A DNA stretch of 64,000 nucleotides from Engraulis encrasicolus (GCF_034702125.1 NC_085868.1:46213764-46277763), one strand, 5' to 3'; shown: positions 1-12,140, counted from the first letter of the stretch. Made by a program: numbers and translations. The notes: a model not told the origin generated them from the sequence alone.

Positions 1-271
1 TCTTATTGAATCCTTGGTCCACATAACCAGGTCCTTGCAGCCAGCAATTTAAAAGAAAGTGCTTTTGCCTTTCCATTGGTCTTTTTGTGCGAGTCAAGGC
101 CGTGGGGTGGGATGAAGGGGAAGAATGGGGGAAGTGGAATATTTTCATCCCCTGCTGGGATTCTGGTCTTGTAACATGAGGAAAGAGAAAAAAATTGCCT
201 TTTTATTTGCAGCTTTTATTTCATTTTATTTTCAAGTGGTTGCATCAGGGCCGGCATAAGGAAACTATGCG
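1..271. other. Unassigned left flank
   Basis: No coding potential is recognised. From 246 the sequence reads CAGGGCCGGCATAAGG, which resembles a hAT-type terminus and appears to continue after the large insertion at 6549 (GGCTGGGCCGGGCCCCC). The hAT copy A may therefore have landed in an older GC-rich repeat. The opposite end of that older repeat was not found. Confidence 0.35.
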
Positions 272-1009
272 GTGGCCGGTAGTGTTGCTTTTGGCAGCAC
301 ATTTTATTTTTAGTCTTAGTTAGTCTTGTTTTGACAGTGTTTTTTGTTGCGTTGTTTTAGTCTAGTCAAGTCACAAGAGTTTTAGTCTTTAGCTAGTCTT
401 GTCTTTGAGAGCTTTGTTGTTACTTGTTTTAGTCTAGTCAAGTCACAAGGCCTTTTAGTCTTAAACATTTAGTCGGCTAGTGAGACTAAAATGTTCCTCT
501 GACTACAATGGCTAGACTAAAATGTCACATACTTTTCCTCACAATGAATGTTACATAGCCTGCTTTTTGTCATACATTTATGATGATGAGAACTGACTAA
601 AGTTGCGGTCTAGTTTTTGTTAAGTAATGATTATCTTGGCAGATGCGCCAATGAACACATTTGACATTGAGGGTTTTTTTTTTCCTTTTTCTATTTAATG
701 ACAGCTTTTTTGCCACTTAAACAGTACAACAGCATCATCGTTGGCAGTACCCATAACGAGGATATAACCAAAAATGATTTATTGGATTAACCTAAGAAAA
801 TTGTGGAAAATATTTCCACCAGATTAAATCAAGCACATTTAGCATCAAGGAAAAAAAATCTCAACCTTCCATTCATTTAACTTCACTTTGTTGGGTTGAT
901 CTTAAAGTTTGTGACACAACACAACAAACGTGTCATAGCAAAAGTGATACATTGAAACCTTTTGAGAACTTGTAAAAAAAAAATCCGGCATCAAGCAGCC
1001 TCATCCCAA

Positions 1010-1190
1010 CCAATCTCTCAATCAGTGCCTGGCACCTGATTACTAAGGGCTGGTAGGTCATGAATCAATTACTGCTTGCACCTGCACATTCCTCATCACT
1101 CTGGTCACATGACACACTTTCACCTGTATATAAAGCTGGACTGCCACAGTGCCTGAGTTGCTTACCTGACTGCCTACTAGCATGGCTCAG
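1010..1190 (+). promoter_or_regulatory. TATA-containing module (occurrence 1)
   Basis: The block runs from a CAATCAGTGCCTGGC-like start through TCACTCTGGTCACATG to CACCTGTATATAAAGC, with TATATAAA at 1127-1134, followed about 20 bases later by CACAGTGCCTGAGTTGC. The same order of words is found at 14950-15120, 11040-11240 (minus), 20180-20390 (minus), 30370-30520 and 46010-46200 (minus). It looks like a pol II core promoter, but transcription is not shown by the sequence. Confidence 0.5.
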
Positions 1191-1641
1191 CAAAGTGCTT
1201 GCTTGACTGCTTTGTGGGTATTCTATGCGAGCCAGCCTGTGGCAATTTTAGCTCATGGCTTTTTGTTAGGCCTATCTTGGTAGGCACATCATGCATTGCT
1301 TTGTGAGCTAGCTTGTAACATGACTTGTTAACTAGCTTGCTGCATTGCACATGTCATGCAGGTGAGAGGTTCTAAGGGAAGAACCATCTGCATGCCAGAC
1401 AATTGGTTATACAGCCTCTCAATAAAGTTAATGATGACAAAGTGATATTAAGTCCAACCAATAGGCCTACTCATTATGATTGTGGCACAAGCCTCCATTA
1501 AAATTCTCAAGATCTCATGCTTGTGAGAGACAGCTCTGAAAAGTAGTTAAAGAGAGCAGTGGGAGAGTGGTTCCATGCAAAGAGTGCTTCAGTCACGGTG
1601 AAGGATGGGAGGTGGGACAGAACCATGATCAGGGTAGGCTA

Positions 1642-1697
1642 CCTCAGTTATGGAGGGGAGGAGGGGAGGAGAGGGGAGGGGGGAGGGAGGGGGGCAG
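1642..1697 (+). repeat. G-rich purine tract in hAT copy A
   Basis: GGGGAGGAGGGGAGGAGAGG-like sequence with runs of three to six G. The equivalent site in copy B (15580-15645) is also G-rich but of different length, so the tract is unstable. It could form G-quadruplexes. Confidence 0.7.
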
Positions 1698-2403
1698 GTT
1701 TCCTTACACCAATTGCAGGTCAGGAATCAAACTAATTTGAATGTTGTGTGTACAGACAAAGCTTGTATTAACACAACTATCAGAAGTTAAATGAACTTTT
1801 TTCAAGTATGTATGACTTATTAATAATGAGAAGGAGGAGTAAGAGTAGAGTAGAAATGTTATGAAATTCGTCAGCAGGTGCATTGCGTCAACAATGTAGG
1901 CTAGTGCGGTCTGCTGAATATGAACACCTTTCTACTCAGTTAGCACGATTCGAATTGGCATCATTATTATTATCCTAATCATCATCATAATAATAATACA
2001 AATGACAGTAGGCTATGCGTAATAGTAGGCCTAGTTTTAATTCGTCAATAGGCCCTACATCGCGACAACAATGCAGCCCGCGAGGCGTTGGATTTTTTTT
2101 AATAGCCATGGGATTTTTATTTTGACCATGAAATGTCTTAATAGCAGTCTGGCCTTAGCCTATACATGGTACATCAACTTGAAGCCAGCCTATTGTGGCG
2201 AAGGAGAATGCAGGCAGGCAATCTTGTTCTTTATCAAAATGATATTGATGGACATATTTTATGTTTGTTCAATAAAATGGATAGTTCACTTTGAGTTTGA
2301 AAGACGTGTCCCTTCCAATGTATTAACAATGAGCGCAGAGCTGCCGGTGTCTGTGACATACCCATGGCTGCAATAATTAATAGAAATATTAACCTTTGTT
2401 TAA

Positions 2404-5400
2404 GGCGAGACACGGCAGGTGAAATATCGATTTTTTCATGCCCTGGTCAAATTTGAGATTTTGGGCTAATTTGCATCTTTAACTTGTTATCTTTCATATT
2501 ACCATAGAGAAAACGTTAAAATTACACATTTAAGTGTCTGTTTCAGCACATTTTGTTCAACCGCGGCATCCATTTTCGCCTAAATTTACCAAGAATTCTG
2601 CCTTTGGCCGCGTTCCGCGTCTTGTCTTTTTGCACGACATCTGTCATGTCTGGTATGGTTTTAAAGCACTGAGTTTCGGCCAGAAGGCTGCGTTATCCAA
2701 ATATGGGCATTTCCTTTATTTTCAGCAACCAATCCTGACTCTCTGAAGGGGGGTTTAGATGACTAAAGTAGATTCATTGGCTGGCGGTGCTTCTCTGCTA
2801 ACGTGATTCGCCCAGTGCCTCACGTGTTATCTTTTTGACATTTCTGTCTTAGCTTGCTGCGGGAACTTCAAAATATCTTTGCTGTACGAAACAGTTTACA
2901 AAAAGAAAGACACAATTGTGTTTAGCAAGGTCCGTGATAATATATCAGCCGGCCGAATTGGCACATAATCGTCCAGGGAACAGCACGTGCGGTCGTAAAT
3001 TGTTTGCAAACTGTGAGGGGTGCGAGACCCAGCAGGTCCGTCTCTCATCTAAATGAGATGATAATGATCATCTGTGTCCTAACTATGCCGAATCGGATCG
3101 GTCAATAAACAGTCATCCAAACAACCAGGGCTTTTGCAGTAGTCTGCTTCTGAGTGCAAGGCAAAGGGTGGTTACAGGCGACATGCGTCCACACGACTGC
3201 AGACCTGTGGAGATGTCGCCTTCGATGTAAAAGTGCGCACAGCGCTTTTGGCACACGATTTGGGCATGAGTTATGCTGCGCTGAATAAGATCAGCAAGGT
3301 TTTGGGGATCCCTTCCCTTCATTTGAAGATGTACCAGCGACATGACAAAATAGTCTACCAAAGGCTACAGGTATCCTAGGTTACAGAAAGATGAATGATT
3401 ACAGAGTTGATGATAATAATGTAGGCCTAGTAATAATAATATGTAGCCTACAGTATTAGGTAGGATGTAGACCTACACATTATTATGACAGGTAGGCCTA
3501 AGTAGGCTATGTTACACCACTAGTAGTAAACATAACAAAATATAATATTAGATTAGGCTAAAATAAGTAATTTGACAATAGCCTACAATTTCATGAATGC
3601 AAAAAAACATTCAGAATCACCAACATGGCATAACAAAAAAAGATCTGTTTTCAATTCAGTGGCAAAAAAAAATAAATCATAGACACAATCCTAAAAGCAG
3701 CAGAATTGGAGGACAGGATTGCCTGTCAGGGGTCTCTCCAGTTCCTTCACCCTAAAAAAAGCAATGTTACCATGTGAGGTTGTACAAAACAAACAAAACA
3801 AAAAAATAAAAATAGACCTTGGCTATTTACTGGCCCGGTGATGTGCACAGGCTTTTCCATGAGACAGAAGTATCCCAATTTCGTTTTATCATGTAGGCTG
3901 TTGCAAAACACTAACATCTAGCAAAAAAGACCATTACAAGTCATAGAGAGTACATAACAAGTTACAAGTATATTAAAATGTTCCTATTTCTAAAGGCAGC
4001 CTAGCAGCAAGCATTCGGTTTGTCCATAAGCCTAAGCCAACCTTGTCATGTCATTGGGTAAGCGGTTAAGGTGTCAGACTTGTAGCCCAAAGGTTGCCGG
4101 TTCGACTCACGACCCGCCAGGTTGGTGGGGGGAGTAATTAACCAGTGCTCTCCCCCATCCTCCTCCATGAGCTACCATGAGCATGATACTGTCCCACCGC
4201 ACTGCTCCCTTGGGGCGCCATTCATGGCTGCCCCCTTGCACGGGTGAGGCATGAATGCAATTTCGTTGTGTGCAGTGATCACTTGTGTGCTGTGGAGTGC
4301 TGTGTCACAATGACAATGGGTAAATCAATGATAATTATAGGCCTACTTAAACCATAATAGATATAAAAAATAAACATACTTTATATAACTGCAGTCACAA
4401 ATGAGTAGGCCTATACTGGACGGTACATTGTAACTTGTTGTTCTGTCAAATAGGCCTAGATAGGCCTATAATCAATTTCAGCCTAATCATTCAAGGCCCT
4501 TTCATGTGTTCTTTAGGGGATTTTATGGTCAGTAATAAATGTTTAGAGAGCTTAAAATGAACTTCTGATGCTATAACATCCATGGACCTACTCCATAGTT
4601 TGTGTGATTTTTAATCGGGCCGTTTCAGAGGTCTGTTACGGCCTATACTAACACATTGGTATACCCAAATTAGAGTGTTTTTAATAAGATATGGCTAAAC
4701 TACAACAGTTAAATATTAAAAATGCACTAAATGCTACATCCAAAGTATTTTCAACATGAGTACTATATAAATAATATGAGTAATCAACTGGTAAAGTTTC
4801 AATAGTCATGTGTACGTTCATTATGATGGGCCTCTGCACCTTAGTATCATGATCCGTCATTGAGTAACAACACAGCCTAAAAGGTCAAGAAACCCCTGTA
4901 GGAGCTAGAAGAGGGTCTGACATATGGTGCTTGGCATGGGCATGTAGACTACAGATTTATTGTAATAAATTATGCTGTGTTAAGTTGTTGATGATGATGT
5001 AATCCACTTTTTTCCCCCATACAAATCTTTGAAGGCCGTTTTCTCAAAATGTGTTTTTTCTCCCGCTCTGTGCGACGAATCTCCACTTTCGCTCAACCAA
5101 TCTGTTCCATACTTTACAGTCTTATTCCAAGCAATGTTGTGAATGTTTATTCAGAGGGATTTGTTGATATGTCATTCATGGCCTGATTTATTTGACATTA
5201 TTTGCATAAAAATAGGCCAAAATCGCATTTTTTAAGGTTATTAGCAGTATTTTCTCTTTTTCTGGATAACAAAAGGAGATAGCCATAATTCCCTCTGAAA
5301 ATATTTTTGTATGTACTATATTAATAAAATAAAAAAGGAATTTTGAAGCTGGCATTTTCAGGTGGTCAGATCCGTTGCATCAAAAATTATGCAAATTAGC

Positions 5401-5564
5401 GCATATTTAATTAGATAATAGCCTAATTAGCATATTTAAACATAAAATATAGAAAACTTGTAATACATTTTTTTCCCCAATTTAAATGAGTGATCAACTG
5501 GTAAAGTTTCATATTGATATCTGCAAGTTAAAAAAAATACCCTATTCACCTACAGTGTCTCGCC
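2404..5564. mobile_element. TTAA-flanked piggyBac-like element, non-autonomous
   Basis: Inverted termini read GGCGAGACACGGCAGGTGAA at the left and the complement of GGCGAGACACTGTAGGTGAA at the right, differing at only a few positions. TTAA flanks both sides (2400-2403, 5565-5568). Copy B of the host hAT element has a single TTAA at the same place (TTTGTTTAAATGC), which is a direct empty site. TTAA duplication is the piggyBac hallmark, although Kolobok-type elements share it. The interior is AT-rich with short frames of 70 aa (2534-2746) and 82 aa (minus, 3113-3361) that I do not recognise. It has no transposase and contains a tRNA-derived SINE near 4040-4330. Confidence 0.85.
4040..4330 (+). 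mobile_element. tRNA-derived SINE
   Basis: A pol III-type A-box-like stretch (TGGGTAAGCGGTTAAGG, about 4054-4070) is followed about 45 bases later by a B box (GGTTCGACTC, 4099-4108). This spacing is that of a tRNA promoter. The body then contains GGGGCGCCATTCATGGCTGC and a 3' part ending ACAATGACAATGGG. Parts of the body (CCATCCTCCTCCATGA..., GGGTGAGGCATGAATGCAA) recur in other repeats of this window. It lies inside the TTAA element, so it is younger than that element or was part of it when it moved. Confidence 0.7.
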
Positions 5565-7099
5565 TTAAATGCACTTAAACTGAAATTCGACAGAATGAAG
5601 GACCAGTTTCATGTTAACGTGGACTTGTTGCTGTCTCGGAGTACACAGAGAGGGGGGGAGAGACGCGCACGTTTCTTAGAAGCTCCTGTCTTCCAAACGT
5701 TCAATAAACCGACGATATGCACTTATTTGGAGGTTAATCCAGATTCAAATTATTATTGCCCCGTGTCCCATGGGACAGCCGCATAACGCACAACACATTA
5801 CGGCAAAAAGGTTCATGTTTCACTAATAGCCTAGTGAATCACTATAGGCTACGTTTTTCAAAGATAATTGATTGTGCCACTTCGCGCCATCTGCATGGGA
5901 ATGTTGTCAATTATTTAATTATTCTTATAGCCTAGAAGTCGCTCTTTCTGTGGGGTTGGGTTTCCATGTTGCTGCAGCAACGTCAAATAATTCATTGGCG
6001 ATGGAAGATTGACGGATGGGACTAATTGACAGGTCAGATGGAGCATCGGGGGAAAATACTACTTCTCGCTCGTATGCACTGCGTGCGTAATGCATTATTT
6101 TCTGCTGTTCGACAAAAACTGACTTCTCACACAAACAAGACTTTCGTATCATTAATGAGCATTTAACATGGCACGTTAATGTGGCTGGGCTCCATTGTAT
6201 TTGGGCACAGATTACTTAGCCTTGTCGGAAAGAAAACGTCTATAAAAGCAGCGGTAGTCTCAGAAGTGCAGCGCGCAATGGTGCATGAAACTGTTTCGTT
6301 TCTCTTTTTGTTTTCTTTTGTATGACGTCATGGTTTTTATTTCCACAATATGTTTAGTCATAGTCATCGTCATGCAGCAAGTATTTGCGTTGCGTTTCCT
6401 CTAAGATTTCCTCATGTAGCCATGCATTTAAGTCACCTCTGGTTTCAAAAACGTCAAGCAGTTAACGTTTTCGTCATGACAATTGGCTTGCAAAATGTTC
6501 GTTGACTGAGATATGTCGTCCTCGTTGTCGTTGACGACAGCAACACTAGTGGCTGGGCCGGGCCCCCAAGCCACCAGGGGCCCCCATGAACAGCGACGTT
6601 CCAGGAAGAAATTAATTCTCCTCTACACTGTAAAAGATTTCAAGCTGAAATTTACAGCTAATTGATGGGGAATAATTGCCAGCAAATTGTTTTAAATTCA
6701 CAACAAATTGCAGAAAAAAACAGTTGCCAGAAAGTCGTTTAAAATTACAACACTGTTCCGTTTTCAAAACTACTCTGCCCATGGCACATGTCCTGCCCCC
6801 TCATCCGCCCGCCTCCACCCCCGCTGCCCGCCTCCATGTCTGAGATGCCTTCAACATAGTATCGTCCCCATCCTCCACCATGACTGAGATAGCATGGTAC
6901 CATAATGCCACTCTGCTCTAAGCATATCGTCGGCTTGCTACCAAAACCGCCTAAGTCCGAATTTGGTCAAAATGAGATTTTTGCATAAACTTACTCCCCT
7001 ACCACAGCTGCATCACCCTGCTTTTTGCCAGAATCGTTGCTCAATCACAACAGTCACCAGATTCAAAAATCTGTATGTATAAAGTCACACACTGCTTAT

Positions 7100-8866
7100 C
7101 GTCGGCTTGCTACCAAAACCGCCTAAGTCCGAATTTGGTCAAAATGAGATTTTTACATGAACTTACTCCCCTCCCACAGCTGCATCATCCTGCCTTTCCG
7201 CCAGGGTCATTGATCAATCACAACAGTCACCAGAGTCAAAAATCTGTATGTATAAAGTCACACACTGCCTATGAGAAAATGGATGACCAGGGACGTAGCT
7301 ATAGGGAGGATAAGGAGGGCATTTGCCTGTAGGCCTAGGGCCCTCCTGCAGGTGGCAGGGGTAGGGGCCCTATTATGATCTTGGCAGGTGGTATGGGGGC
7401 CCTATCTATTCATCCTGGGGCCCTGTGCACAATTGTTCTGTCAATGTGAATGACTTTGGTAGTCTGACTGAGCCATTTGTGATGCAAGCAACTTGATATG
7501 GACAAGAGGAAGCAGTTTATTTACATCTCTTAAGAGCTGTTTTTTTCCTCTCGTCAAAGACAATGGCCATGTGTCAAAACTTCATCCTTAGACATCAGTG
7601 TCTGAGATATTCTTATTATCACAAAATGGTTGTGGCATTAAAATTAAGCTATACAAAACAAATTGAGCAATTATTAACCAGATGCTTTATTTGACATAGG
7701 CAGAGATTTGCAGAAGACTGCTACAGCCTATAACTTCCTAAGACCATGTTTTATTTCATACATTTATTAAAAGTTTCATAATATAGACATGTAATACTTT
7801 TGAATTATTGTCACTTCAGCAATGTTCTATTTTACACAGGGGTTTGTCAAATTTGAATGTGCAATGATTCCAGTAGTGGTTCTATACCATGTTCTGAATG
7901 CCACGGTCATGGTGTTGAAGTGGGCGGGGCACAGTTCTATGACCAGGTTACCTCTGTCATAGGCAAGCTTGGGGGGGTGAGGCAGTTCTATGAGCATGGA
8001 GAAGGGCAGAAGTTAACCAAAGATGATAAACAAGGAGGAGACAGTTCGTGAGGAGGTACAAGGACCAAAGAAGTGCCCCACCCCTTCATCCCCCACCATG
8101 ACTGATGGACCCTCAACATGGAGATTGGACGCCACTGCAATGCTTTGTCTGTATGACACTGCAAGCTGGATCTGTTCTGGCATGAGCTATGAATGTATTA
8201 CCATTGTGGCAATTGCTCTGGCACAATGACAATATCTCAGAGTGCTTTACTTTAATGAGAATGTAAATAATGTTCTTGAAAACTAACATAACTGAAAGAA
8301 GTGGAAAGTAAATGAAAACTATGAAAATCTGTTGACAGTTATGAATCTTACCAGCATGCTCGACTATTACAAGATCAGCAAAAGTATTTCAGTCATTCAC
8401 CATTTCCAGGATTAAAGTTTGGAATAAAAATAAAAAGAATAGTATAACTATCAAAATAATGTGCAGTGCATTGTTCTTGTTGTGCTGCATCAAATAATGT
8501 ATTTTATAGTGTTGTTTTTTTTAATTAACGTGTTTTGTTTTCCTTAGAAGGCGTTTCATCTTTGACTTGCAGCTTCACTCAAAATAAGTTAAGAAAATGA
8601 ATTAATATCTTAGACAGTTGCTGTTTGTTATGGACCAATGAAACAAACAGGATGACGGGATGATGCAGAAGTGGTAGAGGAGTAAAGTTCTGCAAAAATC
8701 TCTTTGACCAAAATTATTAGGGGGGGACTCACAATTGCTCTTTACCCAGGGTCTCAGATTTCCTAGAACCCCCGCTGGTGTTTGGCGCCCCCTAGGAAAT
8801 TTAGTTTTTCCCTGTTTTCCGAAAACCCCAAAATCGGACTTAGGCGGTTTTGGTAGCAAGCCGACG
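7100..8866. mobile_element. 1.77-kb element, inner copy inserted in its sister
   Basis: It starts CGTCGGCTTGCTACC and ends with its complement GGTAGCAAGCCGACG. It is flanked by TTAT on both sides (7096-7099, 8867-8870). The uninterrupted version of the target is visible within the inner copy itself at about 7260-7275 (ACTGCCTATGAGAAAATG), so the insertion point and 4-bp duplication are clear. A 60-codon frame (7857-8051; sister 9490-9675) is retained in both copies but has no recognisable domain and lies in repeat DNA; I do not call it a gene. Confidence 0.8.
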
Positions 8867-9110
8867 TTATGAGAAAATGAATGACCAGGGACATAGCAAT
8901 AGGGAGGACAAGGAGGGCATTTGCCTGTAGGCCTAGGGCCCTCCTGCAGGTGGCAGGGGTAGGGGCCCTATTATGATCTTGGCAGGTGGTATGGGGGCAA
9001 TCTCTATTCATCCTGGGGCCCTGTGCACAATTGTTCTGCCAATGTGAATAACTTGGGTAACTTGACTTAGCCAATTTTGATGAAAGAAGCAGTTTATTTA
9101 CATCTGTTAA

Positions 9111-9113
<3 letters not shown>

Positions 9114-9179
<66 letters not shown>
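9114..9179 (+). repeat. (TC)n microsatellite
   Basis: An uninterrupted TC tract of about 65 bases lies in the outer copy of the 1.77-kb element. The inner copy has only TTTTTTTCCTCTCGTC at the corresponding position (about 7543-7558), so the tract arose after the two copies diverged. Confidence 0.95.
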
Positions 9180-9181
<2 letters not shown>

Positions 9182-10734
9182 AAAGACAATGGCCATGTTT
9201 CAAAACTTCATTCTTAGACATCTGTCTGAGATAATCTTATCACACAATGGTTGTAGCTTTACTTTAACTAATAGGTGTAGCCTTCAAACAAATTGAGCAA
9301 ATATTAATTATGTGCTTTATTTGATGTTATCACAGGTTTATAGAAGACTGCCATAGTCTGTATCATCTCATGACAATCTGTTATATCATATCTTTATTTA
9401 ATGTTTAATAATGTAGATTTTGATTAGCATTGCATTGATGTCACTAGTGCAATGCATTACAGCTTGCACAGCAGGATAGATAACTCCAAATGTCCAGTAG
9501 TGGTTCTATACCATGTTCTGAATGCCACGGTCATGGTGTTGAAGTGGGCGGGGCACAGTTCTATGACCAGGTTACCTCGGTCATGGGCAAGGTTGGGAGG
9601 GTGGGGCAGTTCTATGAGCATGGAGAAGAGCAGAAGTTAAGCAAAGATGATGAACAAGGAGGACACAATTCGTGAGGAGGTACAAGGACCATAGAAGTGC
9701 CCCACCCCTTCATCCTCCTCCATGATTGATGGGACCTCAACATGGAGATTGGACGTCATTGCATGGCTTACTCTGTGTGACCTTGGAGTCATTATCTGCC
9801 TTGATATGAGGAATGAATGAATTACCATTGTGGCAATTGCTCTGGCATAATAACAAAAAGAGTTCTACTCTGAATGAGAATGTAAATAATGTTTCATTGA
9901 AAGCTAATATGACTGAAAGTGCTAGAAAGTAAAAGAAATCCAAAAGTTGGTAGACATGATATTTACCAGCATGCTAGATTGTTACAAGGTCTAACAAAAG
10001 TATTTCAATCATTCACCATAACCAGGATTAAAGTTTGGAATAAAAATAAAGAAGAATAGTATAACTATCAAAATAATGTGCAGTGCATTGCTCTTGTTGT
10101 GCTGCATCAAATAATTTATTCCAAAGTGTTTTGTTTTCCTTAGGAGCCATTTCATGTTTGACTTGCAGCTTCACTCAAAATAAATAAAGAAAATAAATTA
10201 ACATCTTAGACAGGTACTGTTTGTAGTGGACCAATGACACAGACAACAGGATGATGCAGATGTGGTAAGGGAGTTAAAAAGGGGAGTTCTGCAAAAATCT
10301 CCTTTATTCAAAATTATTAGGGGGGACTCACAATTGCTCTTTGCCCAGGGTCTCAGATTTCCTAGAACCGCCACTGATGTTTGGCGCCCCCTTTGGCGCA
10401 TAGTTTTTCCCTGTTTTCTGAAAACCCCCAAATCGGACTTAGGCGGTTTTGGTAGCAAGCCGACGATATACGTCTTCAACTTCAGCCTAGCATGGGTGAG
10501 GTACAAATGACAAATCACTCAGCATAGTGCTGTCACAGTGACAGTGATAGTTTCCTCAAGTGGACTTTCATTTATCAAGTCATCTCAAAGGGGGGTTCAA
10601 AAACAGTCACAATAAGGACTGTATGGATATGCATTTGTCAATCCAATCAAGTGGCCTAAATTTAATATTATGCAAAAAGCAGCATTAAACATGTTATGCT
10701 ACAAGATGGCTCTCAAAAGATGAAACAACCCAAC

Positions 10735-10990
10735 CAGTTAACCTGTCAGGCAGCCAACCAGTTAACCGGCCAGGTAGCCAACTGGCCTTGACAGACTGGC
10801 TGGTTGACTGACCAGCTGCCTGTCCGATTCACTGGCTGCCTGGCCAAACCAGCCAGGCAGCCAGTCAACCGGACAAACAGCTGGCCAGTCAACAAGCAAG
10901 GCAGCAAGCCAGTCAACTGACCAGGCGGACAGGCTGCCAGTCAACCTGCCAGGCAGCTAGCTGGTCAACTGGCACTATGCTGTCAGCCAC
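10735..10990 (+). repeat. Degenerate GGCCAGTCAACC repeat tract
   Basis: Short words (CCAGTCAACCGG, CAGGCAGCC, GGCTGGTTGACTGG) alternate in direct and inverted arrangement. The same tract occurs in the sister element at 19905-20125, and a related GGCTGGCTAACTGACT tract lies next to the TATA module of the 29921-36920 element. Reading frames through it are low-complexity artefacts. Confidence 0.85.
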
Positions 10991-11039
10991 CCTGTCAACA
11001 AACCAACCACTCATCTAGTCGGCTAATCAATTGATTGCC

Positions 11040-11245
11040 AGTACCAGTGAGCGCCAGTGAGTCAGGCGCTATGCTGTGCCATTCAGACAAGCAACCAAAG
11101 CAGTGTGACAGTCCAGGTTTATATAGTGGGGCAAGTGAACCATGTGACCAGAGTAATCAGGCATTGGGCAGGTGCTGGCAATCATTGAATCACGGCATGA
11201 AAGTGATTAGTAATAAAGTGAGGCAAGGCACTAATTGACAGATTG
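11040..11245 (-). promoter_or_regulatory. TATA-containing module (occurrence 2)
   Basis: On the minus strand the order is the same as at 1010-1190: TGATTACTCTGGTCACATGG, then TATATAAA (complement of 11118-11125), then CTGGACTGTCACACTGC. It lies in the CACTG element and is followed, in its own orientation, by the GGCTGG-type repeat tract. Confidence 0.5.
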
Positions 11246-11635
11246 GTTAGGTATAGAGTGTGTCAACAGAGTAACAAGAGAGATCTGTATCATAAAGCTA
11301 ACAAGTTACTAGAATGTTCCATTCATTGATGCTCCTGCTCTAGAACTACAGTTTAAAAACAGACTGGGCTCCTTCTAAGATAGTGTTTAAAAAAGTATAA
11401 GGATATTCTTAAATGGATTGGTTTTCAGTTCCAAAAAGTTTTCATTCTGATCCATGTTTATAAGTAAACATTCCATATATATGTGGAATTGTCTACACAG
11501 TGGTTGGACAAAATAACTGAAACACCTGTCCTTTTAATGTGTGGGAAGTTTCATGGCTCAAGTGGGCCAGCCTGTTGGCCAATCTTCATTAATTGCACAT
11601 TGCACCAGTAAGGTGAAGTTGAGTTGAAGTGCTGG

Positions 11636-12140
11636 TGAAAAGTTACCAGCTAATTGTTGTAAAATTACAACAAATTTGCTGGAAAAAAAGTTGCCAGCTC
11701 ATTGGTGTGAAATTAAATTAAATTGCTGGTGAAAAGTTGCCAGCTCATTGAAGTAAAATTAAAGCAAATTGCTGGCAATAAAAAGTTGCCAGCTAATTGT
11801 TGTAAAATTACAACAAATTTGCTGGCAAAAAAGTTGCCAGCTCATTGGTGTGAAATTAAATTAAATTGCTGGTGAAAAGTTGCCAGCTCATTGAAGTAAA
11901 ATTAAAGCAAATTGCTGGCAATAAAAAGTTGCCAGCTCATTGGTGTAAAATTACAACAAATTTGCTGGCAAAAAAGTTGCCAGCTCATTGGTGTGAAATT
12001 GAATTAAATTGCTGGTGAAAAGTTGCCAGCTCATTGAAGTAAAATTAAAGCAAATTGCTGGCAATAAAAAGTTGCCAGCTAATTGTTGTAAAATTACACC
12101 AAAATGCTAGCAACAAGTTGCCAGCTAATTGTTGCGTTCT
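11636..12140 (+). repeat. Higher-order TTGCCAGC tandem array
   Basis: A basic unit of about 48 bases (AGTTGCCAGCTAATTG plus AAATTAAAGCAAATTGCTGG and variants) is organised in a three-unit higher-order repeat of about 142 bases. About three higher-order copies are present, starting near 11641, 11786 and 11928. The sister array at 20815-21165 has only about two. The unit resembles the element's own subterminal sequence at 6660-6730, so it probably grew from it. Confidence 0.9.

Larger units (their letters stand above)
280..6548 (+). mobile_element. hAT-like non-autonomous element, copy A (interrupted)
   Basis: The termini are inverted: TAGTGTTGCT at 280-289 and AGCAACACTA ending at 6548. The flanks form an 8-bp target duplication with one mismatch, GTGGCCGG (272-279) and GTGGCTGG (6549-6556). 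A sister copy at 14228-17397 matches it along its whole length except for the 3.16-kb TTAA-flanked insertion at 2404-5564, so the element proper is about 3.1 kb. It contains repeated GACTAAAATG/TTTTAGTC words near the left end, a TATATAAA-bearing module at 1010-1190, a G-rich purine tract at 1650-1695 and a CpG-richer right third. No transposase reading frame was found, so it should depend on a source in trans. Eight-bp duplications are the family rule for hAT elements; the superfamily assignment rests on that and on the TIR. Confidence 0.85.
6928..10465. mobile_element. 1.77-kb element, outer copy (split by a sister copy)
   Basis: The ends are a long inverted repeat beginning CGTCGGCTTGCTACC and extending about 35 bases, flanked by ATAT at 6924-6927 and 10466-10469. 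The sister CACTG element (near 19627) lacks the whole insertion. The copy is split at 7099/8871 by another copy of itself at 7100-8866. Removing that copy and one TTAT leaves about 1767 bp, the same length as the inserted copy. The 4-bp duplication and TIR do not let me name a superfamily. Sola-, Ginger- or Academ-type elements are possible on duplication length alone. No transposase frame is seen. Confidence 0.8.

Noticed and set aside
7857..8051. Cys/His-containing 64-aa frame repeated at 9490-9675
   Set aside because: Retention in both copies is explained by recent shared ancestry of the 1.77-kb elements; no start context, promoter or homologous domain is visible.
9114..9179. CRISPR-like or satellite arrays
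   Set aside because: All arrays in the window are di- to pentanucleotide microsatellites or transposon-internal tandem repeats; no spaced repeat-spacer architecture is present, and the DNA is vertebrate.
6925..10468. Simple tandem duplication of a 1.6-kb unit
   Set aside because: The inverted termini and TTAT duplications show a self-nested insertion, which accounts for both the 172-base and the 1.6-kb repeats.
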